In this document: positions 56,530 through 64,000 of the stretch, one piece after another | How positions within the stretch are numbered: position 1 is the stretch's first letter | Layout of the letters: every line of letters starts with the position of its first letter | Source of the DNA: Streptomyces lanatus | GTDB taxonomy: Bacteria > Actinomycetota > Actinomycetes > Streptomycetales > Streptomycetaceae | Reading direction: 5' to 3' | Assembly (NCBI RefSeq): GCF_014655715.1 | Contig: NZ_BNBM01000016.1 | Location: forward strand, 1-64,000 | DNA: 64,000 nucleotides | Position numbers and translations under genes: made by a program | The notes under the pieces: model-generated | Seen by the model: only the letters and a program-made list of their open reading frames with translations | What the model was told of the DNA's origin: nothing | The model's database searches: none

Positions 56530-56976
56530 ATGGACTGGAGTCACTACCGCTTCCGCAGTCTGTGGGCCCTGCCCGCACCGCCCGCCGCCGTCTACGACGT
56601 GCTGGCACAGGCCGAGGACTATCCCCGCTGGTGGCCCCAGGTGCGCGAGGTGAACCGGATCGACGACACCAGCGGCGTGATCACGATCCGTTCCGTGCTG
56701 CCGTACGCCATGACCTTCACCGCGCGCGAGGTCCGGCGGGACCGGGCCGCGGGGGTGCTGGAGATCGCCATGTCCGGGGACCTCGACGGCTGGGCGCGCT
56801 GGACGCTCAGCCCGCGGGGCGGTGGGACCCTGGCGCGCTACGACCAGGTCGTGGACGTCAACAAGCCGCTGCTGCGGAGGTTCGCGGTGCCCGGGCGGCC
56901 CGTCTTCCGCGCCAATCACTGGCTGATGATGCGCTCCGGACGGCGAGGGCTGATGGCGTACCTGGAAGCGGTTTGA
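56530..56976 (+). CDS. SRPBCC (polyketide cyclase/START-like) protein
   Basis: 148 residues. FRSLWALPAPPAAVYDVLAQAEDYPRWWPQVREV is the typical opening of the SRPBCC helix-grip fold, followed by the strands ITIRSVLPYAMTFTAREV and GWARWTLSPRGGGTLARYDQVV and the long C-terminal helix ANHWLMMRSGRRGLMAYLEAV. The fold binds a hydrophobic ligand; the ligand is unknown. ATG 56530 lacks a Shine-Dalgarno site; CACACT lies six bases before it and may be a weak -10. Followed 39 bp later by tRNA-Val. Confidence 0.82.
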   Translation: MDWSHYRFRSLWALPAPPAAVYDVLAQAEDYPRWWPQVREVNRIDDTSGVITIRSVLPYAMTFTAREVRRDRAAGVLEIAMSGDLDGWARWTLSPRGGGTLARYDQVVDVNKPLLRRFAVPGRPVFRANHWLMMRSGRRGLMAYLEAV

Positions 56977-57015
56977 AGGAAACGCGCGGGGACCTGTATT
57001 GTTCAGTCCGTTCCC

Positions 57016-57087
57016 GGGCGATTAGCTCAGTGGGAGAGCGCTTCGTTCACACCGAAGAGGTCACTGGTTCGAACCCAGTATCGCCCA
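57016..57087 (+). tRNA. tRNA-Val(CAC), second of two identical genes
   Basis: All 72 nt equal the gene at 46973-47044, and the identity extends two bases on each side. Discriminator A, no CCA. Preceded by TATTGT (56997-57002) at a distance fitting a -10. Confidence 0.96.
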
Positions 57088-57093
57088 CCGGGA

Positions 57094-57126
57094 AAAGGCC
57101 GGTCCGCCTGATGCGGACCGGCCTTT
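57094..57126 (+). terminator. Terminator of tRNA-Val(CAC) copy 2
   Basis: Perfect 14-bp stem, 57094-57107 (aaaggccggtccgc) with 57113-57126, five-base loop. It also lies just 3' of the convergent exonuclease gene and may serve both strands. Confidence 0.88.
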
Positions 57127-57142
57127 CCGTTGGTCCAATGCT

Positions 57143-57871
57143 CTACGCGGCCGCCGCCGGTAGATCCGGACGCAGGGGCCACGCCGGGTCCACCGCCTCC
57201 TCGCTGCCGCTGCGCGCGAACCACGCCTGCAGGCCACGCGCCTGTGCCGCGTGCCACACGGCCTGAAGCGTGTGCAGCTCGGCGGGGGACAGCCGCTCCA
57301 GCCTCGCCGCGAAACGGCGCCCCACCGCCCGGACGACCTCCAGTGAGGCCAGTGCGTCGGCCGCCGCGTCGTGCGCCCCGTCCAGTGTGACGCCGTAGTG
57401 CGCGCACAGGTCGGTCAGGGTGCGGCGGCCCTTGCGATAGCGGTCCAGATGCTTGTCCAGGACGCGTGGATCGAGCACCAGCATCGGCGCCGTCTCGAAC
57501 CAGTGGTCCATCGACGACGCCCGGTGCCGGCGCAACTCGCGGTCCAGCAGCGTCAGATCGAACGGCGCGTTCATCACCACTATGGGACGACCCGCCGCGG
57601 CCTGTCCGGCCAGTTCCTCGACTATCTCGTGCATCACCGGCGCTGGCCAGCGGCCGTTGCGCTGGAGATGATCCTCCGTCAGTCCGTGTACCGCCGTCGC
57701 CGCTTCCGGCACGGGTACACCCGGGTTCACCAGCCATTGGGTCACCCTCGGCCGGGTTCCCGGCGCGTCCTGGACGACGACGGCCGCCGAGACGATCCGG
57801 TCGGTCTCGACGTCCACGCCTGTTGTCTCCGTGTCGAATGCCGCCAGCGGGCCCTCATACCAGCACGCCAT
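57143..57871 (-). CDS. DnaQ-like 3'-5' exonuclease (DEDDh)
   Basis: 242 residues. Exo I AAFDTETTGVDVETDRIVSAA (Asp and Glu), Exo II VVMNAPFDLTLLDREL, Exo III with His and Asp in LDGAHDAAADALASLEV. These are the metal-binding residues of the DEDDh group (DnaQ epsilon, RNase T, oligoribonuclease relatives). It is a stand-alone exonuclease, not fused to a polymerase. The C-terminal 60 residues (LSPAELHTLQAVWHAAQARGLQAWF) form a helical extension seen in actinobacterial members. Degradation or proofreading of DNA is likely; the substrate is not certain. Confidence 0.88.
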   Translation of the reverse strand: MACWYEGPLAAFDTETTGVDVETDRIVSAAVVVQDAPGTRPRVTQWLVNPGVPVPEAATAVHGLTEDHLQRNGRWPAPVMHEIVEELAGQAAAGRPIVVMNAPFDLTLLDRELRRHRASSMDHWFETAPMLVLDPRVLDKHLDRYRKGRRTLTDLCAHYGVTLDGAHDAAADALASLEVVRAVGRRFAARLERLSPAELHTLQAVWHAAQARGLQAWFARSGSEEAVDPAWPLRPDLPAAAA

Positions 57872-58039
57872 ACCTACACAACCCCTCGTTCACCCACGGC
57901 AGCTGACGTACCGTCTTCTGCCCGTTTGGTGATACCCGGGCCGTTTGCGGCGTACGCCGGGAGGACACAACAGGAGTGCGGGTCTTTGCAGTTCAGCGGC
58001 CCGGTACGGGGATTTACATTGCGTGGAAGGCTGTTGGTC

Positions 58040-58606
58040 ATGGCGATAGCGCAGCCCGAACGGGGCGGGCTGCTGCCCGAACGTACGGGCCCCCATCGCG
58101 GTTCACTCGCCACCACCGCCTGCATGGAGACACTGCAGGTGGGCTATCTGCACGCCGTCGCGGCGGCGTCCGGCTGTTCGCTGTCCCAGCCCTTCCCGGA
58201 CAACGGCATCGACTGGCACGTCAGCCACAGCGCGCCGGGACACACCGTCGACGACGAGGTCACCATCAAGGTGCAGCTCAAGGCGACGTACCAGATCGCG
58301 CCGAACCCGCCAGGCCGCTTCTTCTCGTTCACGCTCGACAACGACCATCTGGCGAAGCTCGCGCGCACCCCGGTGTCGGTGCACAAGATCATGGTCGTGA
58401 TGATCGTCCCGCGGTCGCAGGACCAGTGGCTGCGCGCCGGCCACGACCGGCTCGACCTGCGGCACTGCTGCTACTGGGTCAATCTGGCCGGGCACCCGAT
58501 CACCGGGCGGCGCCGCACCACCGTGCGGATTCCGACCTCACGCATCTTCGACGACCGGGCGCTCTGCGAGATCATGACGCGGGTCGGGACGGGAGGCAAA
58601 CCATGA
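58040..58606 (+). CDS. DUF4365 domain protein (PD-(D/E)XK-like fold)
   Basis: 188 residues. The DUF4365 core has METLQVGYLHAVAAASGCSLSQPFPDNGIDWHVS, then VTIKVQLKATYQ. D58 and the pair Q79-x-K81 match the D ... (E/Q)xK arrangement of PD-(D/E)XK nucleases; the later segment WLRAGHDRLDLRHCCYWVNLAG and VRIPTSRIFD fit the same family. A nuclease role is possible but unproven. ATG 58040 follows GGAAGG. It shares an ATGA overlap with the next gene, so the two proteins are made together. Divergent from the exonuclease gene with 168 bp between. Confidence 0.75.
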   Translation: MAIAQPERGGLLPERTGPHRGSLATTACMETLQVGYLHAVAAASGCSLSQPFPDNGIDWHVSHSAPGHTVDDEVTIKVQLKATYQIAPNPPGRFFSFTLDNDHLAKLARTPVSVHKIMVVMIVPRSQDQWLRAGHDRLDLRHCCYWVNLAGHPITGRRRTTVRIPTSRIFDDRALCEIMTRVGTGGKP

Positions 58607-59832
58607 CGCATCGCCCCCTGGAGGAGCCGGTACGACCAGTGCGGCCGCACCCGGTCGACGCGTCCTGGGACCGTCCCCCCGAGCCCGGCGAGGTCGACCC
58701 CGCCGTCCTCAGCGCCCTGCTGCGGCGGCACGGCTGGCAGCGGCGCGGGGGAGCGGCCGGACGCTACGGCCGCTGGACCCCGCCGGGGCCGGGCGGCAAC
58801 GGCACCAGCCTGCTCGTCCCCGAGTCCCGCGCCTTCCCCGACAGCGACGACCTGCTCGGCGAGGCGCTCATCGCCCTGTCCCGCAGCGGCATGCCCTCCG
58901 CCCGCGAGGTGCTGGTCGGGCTCGCCGTGCCCAGCGACGAGATCCGCTGGTGGCGGGACGCGCCCAGCGGTCCCGCCGGGGCCGCGCCCTGGACCGTCGA
59001 GGAGGAACTGCGCGGCGCCGCCCGCCAGATGCTGCTCGCCGCGGCACTCGCCACACGCGCGCGTGCCGGTTACTACGGCGCCCGGCACCGCCGCTCGGCC
59101 GCCGCGATGCTGGAGAGCGTCCTCGTCGGCTCCGGTGCCGGTGGCCGCCACCTCGCCGCCTTCGTGCCCGTGGGCGCGGGCCGCCCGCTCGCCGTACGGC
59201 TCCACCAGGCCCTGTACGCCGCCCGCGAGGCCATCGACTACCAGCGGGCCACCGGCGGCATGGACGCCTTCGACGGCGCCGTCGAGGCGGGCGTCAGCCG
59301 CGAGCTCACCGAGGCCCTGATCGCCCTGGTGCGCGGTACGGAAGGAGCGCGCATCGCCGTCGAGTGGGCGCCCGCGGCGGGGGTGCCCGACGACTGCGCG
59401 GCCGGTGTCGAGCCCGTCGAGTTCTCGCCGGGCGACCTGCCCGTGCTGCGCGAGGCCGGGGCCCGCTATCTGCGCGAGGAGCCGTCCGTGCCGGTCAGGA
59501 TCACGGGCGCCGTCGTCCGGATGCGCCGATCGGGGCCGCGCGGCGAGGGCACCGTACGGCTGCGCGTCATCGCGGGCGCCGAGGTGCCGCACGTCCGGCT
59601 GACCCTGGACGAGGAGTCGTACCGCATAGCCGGGCACGCCCATCTCGTCGGGCTGCCAGTGCGGGTGCACGGGCGACTGGAGAGCCGGGGCGGCTTCCGC
59701 AAGATCACCGGGGCCTCCGGGGTCGTACCGGTACAGGTGGACGAGGCCGAGCGGGACCGGCTGATGAAGTCGCTCCAGGAGGACCTGGACTTCTTCGAGG
59801 AGGCGTGCGGCGGGGAGGAGCGGGACGACTGA
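58603..59832 (+). CDS. Unrecognised 409-residue protein coupled to the DUF4365 gene
   Basis: No family recognised. Visible parts: a Pro/Arg-rich start, a basic segment VLSALLRRHGWQRRGGAAGRYGRW (about 34-57), a helical middle with AREVLVGLAVPSDEIRWWRD, AARQMLLAAALATRARAGYYGARHRRSAAAMLESVL, and a C-terminal beta-rich region (about 300-385: VPVRITGAVVRMRRSGPRGEGTVRLRVIAGAEVPHVRLTLDEESY, GLPVRVHGRLESRGGFRKITGAS), which reads like an OB or small beta barrel. It ends in a highly acidic helix (LMKSLQEDLDFFEEACGGEERDD). Overlap of four bases with the DUF4365 gene implies a shared complex. thrS follows 122 bp on from its own promoter. Confidence 0.7.
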   Translation: MTHRPLEEPVRPVRPHPVDASWDRPPEPGEVDPAVLSALLRRHGWQRRGGAAGRYGRWTPPGPGGNGTSLLVPESRAFPDSDDLLGEALIALSRSGMPSAREVLVGLAVPSDEIRWWRDAPSGPAGAAPWTVEEELRGAARQMLLAAALATRARAGYYGARHRRSAAAMLESVLVGSGAGGRHLAAFVPVGAGRPLAVRLHQALYAAREAIDYQRATGGMDAFDGAVEAGVSRELTEALIALVRGTEGARIAVEWAPAAGVPDDCAAGVEPVEFSPGDLPVLREAGARYLREEPSVPVRITGAVVRMRRSGPRGEGTVRLRVIAGAEVPHVRLTLDEESYRIAGHAHLVGLPVRVHGRLESRGGFRKITGASGVVPVQVDEAERDRLMKSLQEDLDFFEEACGGEERDD

Positions 59833-59954
59833 CGTCTCCCTGGTCGGGGACCGAAGGTGACCGTTTCGCGGTCGGGCCGTCCGGGTCGGTACGATCGCGT
59901 AATGCGCGCGTCCCTGGTATGGCGCCGCATTCCACCTTCAGTCAGGAGAGACCG

Positions 59955-61931
59955 GTGTCAGACGTCCGTGTGATCATCCAACGCGATTCCGAGCGGGAAG
60001 AGCGCGTGGTGACGACGGGGACTACGGCCGCCGACCTCTTCGCCGGCGAGCGCTCCATCATCGCCGCGCGCGTGGGCGGCGAGCTCAGGGACCTGTCGTA
60101 CGTGCTCGCCGACGGCGAGGAGGTCGAGGGCGTCGAGATCTCCTCCGAGGACGGCCTGAACATCCTGCGGCACTCCACCGCGCACGTCATGGCGCAGGCC
60201 GTGCAGGAGCTGTTCCCCGAGGCCAAGCTGGGCATCGGCCCGCCGGTCAAGGACGGCTTCTACTACGACTTCGATGTCGAGAAGCCGTTCACGCCCGAGG
60301 ATCTCAAGGCCATCGAGAAGAAGATGCAGGAGATCCAGAAGCGGGGGCAGCGCTTCGCCCGTCGCGTCGTCACCGACGAGGCCGCCCGCGAGGAGCTCGC
60401 CGCCGAGCCCTACAAGCTGGAGCTGATCGGCCTCAAGGGCTCCGCGTCCTCCGACGACGGCGCGGACGTCGAGGTCGGCGCTGGTGAGCTGACGATCTAC
60501 GACAACCTCGACGCCAAGACCGGCGACCTGTGCTGGAAGGACCTCTGCCGCGGTCCCCACCTGCCCACCACCCGGAACATCCCGGCGTTCAAGCTGATGC
60601 GCAACGCGGCCGCCTACTGGCGCGGCAGCGAGAAGAACCCGATGCTCCAGCGCATCTACGGCACCGCCTGGCCGTCCAAGGACGAGCTGAAGGCATACCT
60701 CGACTTCCTCGCCGAGGCCGAGAAGCGCGACCACCGCAAGCTGGGCAACGAACTCGACCTGTTCTCCATCCCGGAGCAGATCGGCTCCGGCCTCGCCGTC
60801 TTCCACCCCAAGGGCGGCATCATCCGCCGGGTCATGGAGGACTACTCGCGCCGTCGGCACGAGGAGGAGGGCTACGAGTTCGTCTACACCCCGCACGCCA
60901 CGAAGGGGAAGCTCTTCGAGACGTCCGGGCACCTGGACTGGTACGCCGAGGGCATGTACCCGCCCATGCAGCTCGACGAGGGCGTGGACTACTACCTCAA
61001 GCCCATGAACTGCCCGATGCACAACCTGATCTTCGACGCGCGCGGCCGCTCCTACCGTGAACTGCCGCTGCGCCTCTTCGAGTTCGGGACCGTGTACCGG
61101 TACGAGAAGTCGGGCGTGGTGCACGGCCTCACGCGTGCGCGTGGCTTCACGCAGGACGACGCGCACATCTACTGCACCCGTGAGCAGATGTCGGACGAGC
61201 TCGACAAGACGCTCACCTTCGTCCTCGGCCTGCTGCGGGACTACGGTCTGACCGACTTCTACCTGGAGCTGTCCACCAAGGACCCGGAGAAGTTCGTCGG
61301 CTCCGACGAGGTCTGGGAGGAGGCGACCGAGACGCTGCGCCAGGTCGCCGAGAAGCAGGGCCTGCCGCTCGTGCCCGACCCTGGCGGTGCCGCCTTCTAC
61401 GGGCCGAAGATCTCCGTCCAGACCAAGGACGCCATCGGCCGTACCTGGCAGATGTCGACCATCCAGCTCGACTTCAACCTGCCGGAGCGCTTCGACCTGG
61501 AGTACACCTCCGCGGACGGCTCCAAGCAGCGCCCGGTCATGATCCACCGCGCGCTGTTCGGTTCCATCGAGCGGTTCTTCGCCGTGCTCCTGGAGCACTA
61601 CGCGGGCGCCTTCCCGGCGTGGCTGGCCCCGGTCCAGGCGATCGGCATCCCGATCGGCGACGGGCACGTGGACTACCTGGAGAAGTTCGCGGCGGCGGCC
61701 AAGAGGAAGGGCCTGCGCGTCGAGGTCGACTCGTCCTCGGACCGTATGCAGAAGAAGATCCGCAACGCCCAGAAGCAGAAGGTGCCCTTCATGGTCATCG
61801 CGGGCGACGAGGACATGGCCAACAACGCCGTCTCCTTCCGCTACCGCGACGGCTCGCAGGAGAACGGCATCCCGTTCGACGACGCCATCGCGAAGATCGC
61901 GCAGGTCGTGGAGGAGCGGGCGCAGGTCTGA
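59955..61931 (+). CDS. thrS: Threonyl-tRNA synthetase
   Basis: 658 residues, full length. N-terminal TGS domain (1-60), editing domain with ILRHSTAHVMAQAVQELFPEAKLGIGP and DLCRGPHLPTTRNIPAF (the zinc-like HxxxH and C-x-x-x-H editing site), class-II catalytic core with PMNCPMHNLIF (zinc Cys), RLFEFGTVYRYEKSGVVHGLTRARGFTQDDAHIYC (motif 2), and HRALFGSIERFFAVLLEH (motif 3), and anticodon-binding domain from about 560. GTG 59955 follows CAGGAGAG. TACGAT (59890-59895) may be its -10. No T-box leader was found in the 122-bp upstream gap. Confidence 0.97.
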   Translation: MSDVRVIIQRDSEREERVVTTGTTAADLFAGERSIIAARVGGELRDLSYVLADGEEVEGVEISSEDGLNILRHSTAHVMAQAVQELFPEAKLGIGPPVKDGFYYDFDVEKPFTPEDLKAIEKKMQEIQKRGQRFARRVVTDEAAREELAAEPYKLELIGLKGSASSDDGADVEVGAGELTIYDNLDAKTGDLCWKDLCRGPHLPTTRNIPAFKLMRNAAAYWRGSEKNPMLQRIYGTAWPSKDELKAYLDFLAEAEKRDHRKLGNELDLFSIPEQIGSGLAVFHPKGGIIRRVMEDYSRRRHEEEGYEFVYTPHATKGKLFETSGHLDWYAEGMYPPMQLDEGVDYYLKPMNCPMHNLIFDARGRSYRELPLRLFEFGTVYRYEKSGVVHGLTRARGFTQDDAHIYCTREQMSDELDKTLTFVLGLLRDYGLTDFYLELSTKDPEKFVGSDEVWEEATETLRQVAEKQGLPLVPDPGGAAFYGPKISVQTKDAIGRTWQMSTIQLDFNLPERFDLEYTSADGSKQRPVMIHRALFGSIERFFAVLLEHYAGAFPAWLAPVQAIGIPIGDGHVDYLEKFAAAAKRKGLRVEVDSSSDRMQKKIRNAQKQKVPFMVIAGDEDMANNAVSFRYRDGSQENGIPFDDAIAKIAQVVEERAQV

Positions 61932-61946
61932 TCCGGCACGTCGTGG

Positions 61947-61975
61947 GCCCCCGGGGAGTTCAGCTCGCCGGGGGC
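61947..61975 (+). terminator. Hairpin terminator after thrS
   Basis: Eight-bp stem gcccccgg (61947-61954) with ccgggggc (61968-61975) followed by TTCTT. The right arm lies inside the 3' end of the convergent K+ channel gene. Confidence 0.7.
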
Positions 61976-62619
61976 TTCTTGTCGCTCTCGCGCGAGAAGA
62001 TCTGCAGCAGCCAGGAGGAGAACGACCCCGTCACCGCGCCCAGCAGGGCCAGCCCGCCGGCCATCATCCCCATCGCGATCGCCCGGCCGCCCGTGGTCAC
62101 CGGGGTGATGTCGCCGTAGCCGACCGTGCTGATGGTCTCGGCGGCCCACCACACCGCGTCCCCGAAGGTGCGCATGGTGGCGCCGGGCGCACCGCGTTCC
62201 TGCTGGTAGACCGCGAGGGCGCCGGCGAATCCGAGGAGCAGGGTCGAAAGGCTCGCGTAGGCGATCACGCGCGCGTGCAGGGAGAGCCGGGGTTCGCCCT
62301 GCCGGTGCTGGATGGCGTCGTAGAGCGGCACGATCCGCAGCGGCCGCAGCAGCGGCAGGATGACCACGACCGTGTGCAGGAAGTGCGTCCTGGCAAAGCG
62401 TGGGAGGCGCTGCCCGCTCAGGCGCCAGCGCACCACGTAGTCCGCGGCGAACAGCATCCACATCGCCAGCATCGTGAACAGGCACAGGTCCTGCCAGAAG
62501 GACGGCATGCTCTCCGCGAGCACACGGGCGGCATAGGCGGCCAGGAAGATCAGCGACGCCAGGAACAGCGGGATCTCCGTGCGCTGCTCCCAGCGGGCGT
62601 AAGGGCTGTCGTCGTCCAC
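61960..62619 (-). CDS. Voltage-gated-type potassium channel protein
   Basis: 219 residues. Six membrane segments are suggested: two-helix start, S4-like segment with spaced arginines (FLHTVVVILPLLRPLRIVPLYDAI), then pore helix and selectivity filter TVGYGD at residues 165-170, and the last helix AIAMGMMAGGLALLGAVTGSFSSWLLQIF. No C-terminal RCK/TrkA-N domain is present. It should conduct K+ across the cell membrane. GTG 62619 (VDDDSPYARWEQRTE). Tail to tail with thrS and divergent from the HIT gene, with a 78-bp gap. Confidence 0.87.
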   Translation of the reverse strand: MDDDSPYARWEQRTEIPLFLASLIFLAAYAARVLAESMPSFWQDLCLFTMLAMWMLFAADYVVRWRLSGQRLPRFARTHFLHTVVVILPLLRPLRIVPLYDAIQHRQGEPRLSLHARVIAYASLSTLLLGFAGALAVYQQERGAPGATMRTFGDAVWWAAETISTVGYGDITPVTTGGRAIAMGMMAGGLALLGAVTGSFSSWLLQIFSRESDKKPPAS

Positions 62620-62697
62620 CGGCCCAGCTTGGCCGGTGGCCGCTCTCCCGTCGCCCCGGCGACACGCCGCGAATGGACGAAGCCATATGCTTCACGC

Positions 62698-63246
62698 ATG
62701 ACGAGTGAGCCGGAGCAGCAGTGGGGAGTGGGGATCCAGGACGCGTTCCAGCGCCTGTGGACGCCCCATCGGATGGCCTACATCCAGGGTGAGAACAAGC
62801 CGACCGGTCCCGGTGCCGACGACGGCTGCCCCTTCTGCTCCATCCCGGCCAAGTCCGACGAGGACGGCCTGGTCGTCAGGCGCGGTGAGCAGGTGTACGC
62901 GGTCCTGAACCTGTACCCCTACAACGGCGGCCACCTGATGGTCGTGCCCTATCGCCATGTCGCCGACTACACCGACCTCACCGAGCCGGAGACGATCGAG
63001 CTCGCCGCCCTGACCAAGCAGGCGATGACGGCCCTGCGGACCGCCTCGGGCGCCCATGGCTTCAACATCGGCATGAACCAGGGCACGGTCGCCGGCGCCG
63101 GTATCGCGGCCCATCTGCACCAGCACATCGTCCCGCGCTGGGGCGGCGACACGAACTTCATGCCGGTGGTGGGACACACGCGGGTGCTGCCGCAGCTCCT
63201 GGCGGACACGCGGAAGATGCTGGCGGAGGTCTGGCCGACCGCGTAG
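62698..63246 (+). CDS. HIT-family nucleotide hydrolase/transferase
   Basis: 182 residues. The histidine triad is HLHQHIV at 139-145; CPFC (44-47) begins the HIT domain as a possible zinc site, with NLYPYNGGHLMVVPYRHV in between. The N-terminal 40 residues (AFQRLWTPHRMAYIQGENKP) match the actinobacterial AP4A-phosphorylase-like group that lies beside thrS and the phosphatidylinositol genes. It would cleave or transfer nucleotides such as Ap4A or adenylyl sulfate. ATG 62698 lacks a ribosome site; TATGCT (62686-62691) is six bases before it, fitting a leaderless mRNA. Confidence 0.87.
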   Translation: MTSEPEQQWGVGIQDAFQRLWTPHRMAYIQGENKPTGPGADDGCPFCSIPAKSDEDGLVVRRGEQVYAVLNLYPYNGGHLMVVPYRHVADYTDLTEPETIELAALTKQAMTALRTASGAHGFNIGMNQGTVAGAGIAAHLHQHIVPRWGGDTNFMPVVGHTRVLPQLLADTRKMLAEVWPTA

Positions 63247-63262
63247 GCAGGGCCATGCGTCG

Positions 63263-63287
63263 GGTGCCCTCGAAAGCCGAGGGCACC
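63263..63287. terminator. Bidirectional terminator between HIT gene and the last gene
   Basis: Perfect 10-bp stem, 63263-63272 (ggtgccctcg) with 63278-63287, five-base loop, between convergent genes. Confidence 0.85.
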
Positions 63288-63291
63288 ACTG

Positions 63292-64000
63292 TCACGCGTC
63301 GTACAGGTCCGCCTTCCGGGGCGACGGATCCTGCACCGCCGTGCTCAGGAACGACGACCTCGCACCGAACTTCTCGGTGTCCACACCGTTCTCACCCAGC
63401 ACCTTGATCGCCGCCGCGTGCACCACCCGAAGCACCGGTGTCGCGGCGCGCAGCGCGTCGTCGGCCATGAAGCGGTGCCGCCACGGCTGATCCGCCCACG
63501 CGTGCCGCAGGCCGAACGGCTCGGGGAGACCGATCGTCCCGCCGAGCCAGTTCAGCAGCGGGGGATACCAGGAGATCGGGGCACGCACCGCCAGACGTAC
63601 CACCTCGTCGCTGTTGACCAGCGGAAGCTTCACCTTGCGGGTCTCCCACGGCTTGAACGACTTGGTGACCTCCTTGGTCGGCGCCTCCGGCTTCTCCTGG
63701 AACAGCCCGTTCACCGGGCCGAGGGCGTGCCCGGTCACCTCGATGCGCAGCGTCTCGTGGAGCACGGTCACGGTGATCAGCATGGTGATGATCAACTGCC
63801 CGTCCCAGAGCGTCCATTGCACGCCCAGGTAGTGCCGGTCACCGCTGCCGAACTGCTGCTTGTTGCAGATGTCCTGTATGGCGTGCGACTTGACCACGTA
63901 CGCCTCGACGTCCGTGCCCTCCGGCCGGGACACCGCCTTGGCGCCCTCGGCGATCGGCGTGACCACCCAGTGCCGTATCGAGGGCTTGGGGAAGCCTCCG
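63292..64000 (-). CDS. Conserved hypothetical protein, N-terminus beyond the right edge
   Basis: The frame is open from the right edge to its TGA, giving at least 236 residues. The visible part reads GGFPKPSIRHWVVTPIAEG, then strands and helices with YLGVQWTLWDGQLIITMLITVTVLHETLRIEVTGHALG and the pair RAPISWYPPLLNWLGGTIGLPEPFGLRHAWADQPWRHRFMADDALRA. The hydrophobic stretch VTVLHETLRI region may be a membrane or buried beta segment. A GTG at 63966 is only an internal codon, as reading continues past it. No family recognised. In streptomycetes this place is next to the phosphatidylinositol-synthesis genes. Confidence 0.65.
   Translation of the reverse strand, partial: GGFPKPSIRHWVVTPIAEGAKAVSRPEGTDVEAYVVKSHAIQDICNKQQFGSGDRHYLGVQWTLWDGQLIITMLITVTVLHETLRIEVTGHALGPVNGLFQEKPEAPTKEVTKSFKPWETRKVKLPLVNSDEVVRLAVRAPISWYPPLLNWLGGTIGLPEPFGLRHAWADQPWRHRFMADDALRAATPVLRVVHAAAIKVLGENGVDTEKFGARSSFLSTAVQDPSPRKADLYDA

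Noticed and set aside
46971..57089. Integrated phage or conjugative element between the two tRNA-Val genes
   Set aside because: No integrase, excisionase, replication or transfer gene, and base composition and codon bias match the surroundings. Only the direct tRNA repeats remain, reported as a finding.
59833..59954. T-box leader upstream of thrS
   Set aside because: The gap is only 122 bp, too short for a T-box, and has no T-box sequence or specifier hairpin.

Overview
This window is a piece of a high-GC actinobacterial chromosome, almost certainly Streptomyces. The evidence is the very strong G/C third-position bias, frequent GTG starts, ATGA/GTGA stop-start overlaps, an SsgB sporulation protein, twin-arginine secreted enzymes, a sugar ABC transporter with no ATPase of its own, and a gene order (argBDR ... 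argH ... glycerophosphodiesterase ... metNIQ ... cobalamin genes ... ssgB ... thrS) that I recall from the Streptomyces core chromosome. No integrase, transposase, phage gene, CRISPR array or large biosynthetic cluster was seen.

Layout. 1-9.4 kb: end of the arginine cluster (argB partial, argD, argR), a minus-strand extracytoplasmic electron-transfer set (ferric-reductase-like flavocytochrome, double FMN-binding protein, ApbE flavin transferase), an L,D-transpeptidase, a PNPOx-like protein, a secreted protein with a duplicated domain, and argH behind tandem ARG boxes. 9.5-12.7 kb: aldo/keto reductase and a TetR/MFS efflux pair. 12.7-19.1 kb: one long transcription unit of MoxR ATPase, DUF58 protein, a partly duplicated VWA protein, a membrane-anchored trypsin-like protease and a two-component system. 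19-27.6 kb: acyltransferase, glycerophosphodiester phosphodiesterase, sigma-like protein, small membrane proteins, HAD phosphatase, then metNIQ behind a Cys/Met-rich leader peptide, and a GNAT. 27.7-36 kb: cobalamin/siroheme genes (cobL, a giant BluB-CobT fusion, a precorrin-2 dehydrogenase/SUMT fusion), an RNA methyltransferase and a Nudix hydrolase. 36-40.5 kb: Ser/Thr kinase, small proteins, an APH-like protein and five tRNA genes. 40.6-46.9 kb: pabB-pabC, GNAT, DsbA-like protein, a 50-residue membrane protein, a CGNR regulator, ssgB and a PGPGW protein.

47-57 kb: two identical tRNA-Val(CAC) genes in the same orientation bracket about 10 kb holding a rhamnogalacturonan-type uptake and degradation locus (solute-binding protein, two permeases, DUF624 protein, PL26-like lyase), a 25-helix-class membrane protein and a SRPBCC protein. 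This is the part of the window most likely to be accessory. 57-64 kb: DnaQ-like exonuclease, a DUF4365 protein translationally coupled to an unrecognised 409-residue protein, thrS, a K+ channel, a HIT protein and a gene running off the right edge.

The main points of interest are the metNIQ leader peptide, the 191-bp tandem duplication of the VWA gene's 5' end, the BluB-CobT fusion with a 760-residue low-complexity front, the DUF4365 pair, and the tRNA-bracketed sugar locus. Several genes (trmH-like, pabB, TetR, HAD, HIT) seem to be made from leaderless transcripts: a -10-like hexamer sits six or seven bases before the start codon and there is no Shine-Dalgarno sequence. All family assignments come from reading motifs, with no database search.
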